Positions 61,886 through 64,000 of a DNA stretch of 64,000 bases are shown in pieces. Both the position numbers and the translations under genes were made by a program. Each line of letters opens with the position of its first letter. The stretch's first letter is position 1. The notes under the pieces are model-generated. The model was not told the DNA's origin. It worked only from the letters and a program-made list of their open reading frames with translations, and searched no databases. Source of the stretch: Lachnoclostridium sp. UBA5725. Its GTDB lineage: Bacteria > Bacillota > Clostridia > Lachnospirales > Lachnospiraceae. The stretch covers positions 62,001-126,000 of the forward strand of contig DIGJ01000040.1 of assembly GCA_002419585.1 (NCBI GenBank), given 5' to 3'.

Positions 61886-63115
61886 ATGAAACATAAACAC
61901 ATTCGTGCTATTTTATTAAAGGCAACCATACTTTTTAGTTCCCTATATTCATTGGTACTCCTTTTTTTTATGCATTTTCTTCCTAATTCAAAATTTACAG
62001 CCGTTATCCTTATTCCTATTCTTTTGATATTTATGATTCTCTTGTTATTATTTGAGAGTCATAAGATAGCTCCATTGTTGGCAGAAAAAGAAAGCAATGC
62101 CAATATGAATCGAATTCTATATCATCTGTTATATAAATCAGTACATGCCAATAATAAAGAAGAATTATATCAACATATTTTAGATAGCGCCATCGAAGCA
62201 ATTCCAATCGCTCAAAAAGGTAGCATTATGCTACTTAACGAAGAGACTGGACTGCTCCATTTTGTTGCGGCAAAAGGTTATGATTTTGATAAACTCAAAA
62301 ACACATACATTCGCTTAGAACAAACTTATCTTTATCTTGAATCGAAAGGTGTAATCAACCGCACCGTTGTGATTCATGACCCCTTTGGTTATGATCGAAA
62401 AAAATTCGGTGAAAAAAACATCGAACAGATCCTTGATGCGGGAACTGAAAATGTTATGTCAACGCTAAGTTCGCCTATTATTTTCAACAATAAACTTCAT
62501 GGCATGATTAATATTGAAAGCAAGTATGTGAACGCTTTTACCAGTTCAGACCAAACGACGAGCGAACTATTTGCTCTTGAAATCATCAATGTAATCAAAC
62601 TTTTTACCTTTAAGGAACAACTTACCTATGTTTCGAATCATGATTCCCTAACAAAAACCTATAATCGGAATTATTTTAATGAAATCATACCTGATCAATT
62701 GTTACTTGCCAAAGAAAAACATTATCCATTGACACTTGTTTCGATTGATTTAAACAATTTAAAGAGATCCAATGATTGTTACGGACATGAATGCGGTGAT
62801 ATGCTCCTCGCTCATTTTACGTCCTACATTCAAGAAAACTTACCAAAAAATACATATTTTTTTCGATATGGCGGGGATGAATTCTTCTTGCTTCTTCCAG
62901 ACTATACCAAAGATGCAGCTGAAAACTTAATAACCTCTTTGTCTGATATATTAAAAAAGAATTCATTAAAATATAATGAACAGTCGATCGAACTTTCATT
63001 TTGTTACGGTATGTCTATGTTTCCAACGGAGCATACGGATATTGATGGATTGATGCGATTAGCTGATGAGAGAATGTATCAGCAAAAAAGGCAATACCAT
63101 TTTTCATTGCATTAA
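61886..63115 (+). CDS. Membrane-anchored GAF-GGDEF diguanylate cyclase
   Basis: 409-aa protein: two N-terminal membrane segments (about residues 11-30 and 34-53), a GAF domain (about 75-235, containing GSIMLLNEETGLLHFVAAKG) and a C-terminal GGDEF domain. The catalytic loop FRYGGDEFFLLLPD is intact, so c-di-GMP synthesis is expected. The RxxD inhibitory site is absent (PKNT at that position). GGAGG lies 7 nt before the ATG and TATAAT is at 61856-61861. It is divergent from the operon with the c-di-GMP riboswitch. Confidence 0.93.
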   Translation: MKHKHIRAILLKATILFSSLYSLVLLFFMHFLPNSKFTAVILIPILLIFMILLLLFESHKIAPLLAEKESNANMNRILYHLLYKSVHANNKEELYQHILDSAIEAIPIAQKGSIMLLNEETGLLHFVAAKGYDFDKLKNTYIRLEQTYLYLESKGVINRTVVIHDPFGYDRKKFGEKNIEQILDAGTENVMSTLSSPIIFNNKLHGMINIESKYVNAFTSSDQTTSELFALEIINVIKLFTFKEQLTYVSNHDSLTKTYNRNYFNEIIPDQLLLAKEKHYPLTLVSIDLNNLKRSNDCYGHECGDMLLAHFTSYIQENLPKNTYFFRYGGDEFFLLLPDYTKDAAENLITSLSDILKKNSLKYNEQSIELSFCYGMSMFPTEHTDIDGLMRLADERMYQQKRQYHFSLH

Positions 63116-63118
63116 TGT

Positions 63119-64000
63119 TTAATAAATATATAGCGCATCTGCTAACGTTTGAAATTGGGAAATACTTTGTGAGTATTTTTTTATGTCCTTCCCCATCATA
63201 TTCTTAGCATCATCCAAAGTTACTGTCTTTGTGACAATTTCTTTGCCATTATCATATGTCCAAGAAATTTCGCTCAGATTATCAATAAGCGCTAACATTA
63301 CATAACCATATTGAGTCATTCTACTATTGAATAAATCTTCCTTTGCAATGACAGTTTCAAACTCCAAGGTCCAACCATAGGGTTCTGCCTTTGTCTGTAG
63401 TGAATTCTTAAAATTGCCAAACTTATCTACTAGTTTTAATGCTCCTACTACACTTCCATTGGCAGACATATCTCCAATATAGGCATGCTTGGTTTTATAA
63501 AGATCATTTACTTCTTTGGTAATTAACGCGCCATTTTCCCAAATGGTATTATCATAAAGATAAACTGCATTTATACCCTCTGGTATTTGATAACCGACAT
63601 AAAAGTCATTCTTATCTTCCGAAGGATAAGCCACACGCTCTGACAATGAAAGATATGCCTTATCTCCATCTATTCTCACATCATAATCCTTATAAACCAT
63701 TGAACTGCTTTCCAACTCTCCTTGCACTATTAGGCAATACTTTTCTTTTTCTGCTTGAACTGGAGAATACAATAATTCATAATCCGAAATCCCTTTTGAT
63801 TGAAATCCGATTATATAGCATTTCATGAATATGATTGATAGAAAAAGTAAGGTTGTAGCAACGATACCCATCATCATATTTCTGTTTGAACGAAGTTTTA
63901 TTTTCTTTAAATAATCCACTTCTTTTGTTGGCATCGTCGATTCCATAGGCATTTTCATCTTTTCAAGCACATTGCGACATTCATCGCATGATGATAAATG
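63119..64000 (-). CDS. Anti-sigma-factor-like membrane protein, 5' end outside window
   Basis: The frame is open to the window edge. Its first visible residues, HLSSCDECRNVLEKMKM, contain the HxxxCxxC zinc-finger motif of zf-HC2 anti-sigma factors. One membrane segment follows (GIVATTLLFLSIIFMKCYII, about 50 residues on), then an extracellular domain of about 220 residues (SKGISDYELLYSPVQAEKEK and onward) that I do not recognise. An ECF sigma factor gene probably lies just outside. GTG at 63970 is not the real start. Convergent with the GGDEF gene, with 3 bp between stops. Confidence 0.75.
   Translation of the reverse strand, partial: HLSSCDECRNVLEKMKMPMESTMPTKEVDYLKKIKLRSNRNMMMGIVATTLLFLSIIFMKCYIIGFQSKGISDYELLYSPVQAEKEKYCLIVQGELESSSMVYKDYDVRIDGDKAYLSLSERVAYPSEDKNDFYVGYQIPEGINAVYLYDNTIWENGALITKEVNDLYKTKHAYIGDMSANGSVVGALKLVDKFGNFKNSLQTKAEPYGWTLEFETVIAKEDLFNSRMTQYGYVMLALIDNLSEISWTYDNGKEIVTKTVTLDDAKNMMGKDIKKYSQSISQFQTLADALYIY

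Overview
The window looks like chromosomal DNA of a low-GC anaerobic Clostridia member, most likely Lachnospiraceae. The pointers are AT-rich composition, strong GGAGG ribosome binding sites, an N-terminal CX2CX8CX5C hybrid-cluster protein of the strict-anaerobe type, clostridial ferredoxins, a split transketolase, a class II GalT and an E. coli-type SpeD inside a clostridial polyamine cluster. I do not name a species. No rRNA, tRNA, CRISPR array, phage or intact transposase was seen.

Layout. 0-2.4 kb: tyrA-aroA (plus strand). 2.4-2.8 kb: long palindromic element 1. 2.8-10.3 kb (minus): lipid kinase, queA, HAD phosphatase, two AAA+ ATPases, argS. 10.3-15.3 kb: HxlR pseudogene, FAD oxidoreductase with TetR, PocR-type soluble chemoreceptor, GNAT, two small membrane proteins. 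15.4-20.3 kb: galK-galE-galT and an ArsR-type regulator. 20.4-28.7 kb: split transketolase, an arylsulfotransferase-like membrane protein, gdhA, threonine aldolase, ybaK, MATE pump. 28.76-29.08 kb: palindromic element 2. 29.1-33.6 kb: pstS-pstCAB-phoU with two Pho-box promoters and a pstS remnant. 33.9-40.5 kb: arcC, TPR protein, hcp-ferredoxin with a divergent Crp/Fnr regulator, aspartate aminotransferase. 40.6-43.8 kb: membrane PAS protein, DUF362 ferredoxin, HAD. 44.0-47.6 kb (plus): mntP, radical SAM enzyme, flippase-like membrane protein, TetR. 47.8-54.4 kb (minus): six-gene polyamine operon with a roughly 390-nt structured leader. 54.9-59.7 kb: LysR, CDP-alcohol phosphatidyltransferase with an apparent AUU start, GNAT, DbpA-type helicase, superoxide dismutase, ferredoxin. 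59.8-63.1 kb: a c-di-GMP module in which a GEMM-I riboswitch heads an AraC operon, divergent from a diguanylate cyclase. 63.1 kb to the end: a zinc-finger anti-sigma-like protein cut by the window edge.

The most unusual structure is a two-copy, ~310-bp noncoding element with left-like half, left arm and right arm (L'-L-R). Its 40-bp arms differ between copies at ten positions, and all ten are compensated on the opposite arm. Each copy fills the gap between convergent genes. Next in interest are the speD leader, with apparently competing terminator and antiterminator pairings; the c-di-GMP riboswitch controlling a three-regulator operon beside a GGDEF enzyme; the coexistence of two complete spermidine routes in one operon; and the decayed tandem pstS copy whose Pho-box promoter now appears to drive pstCAB.
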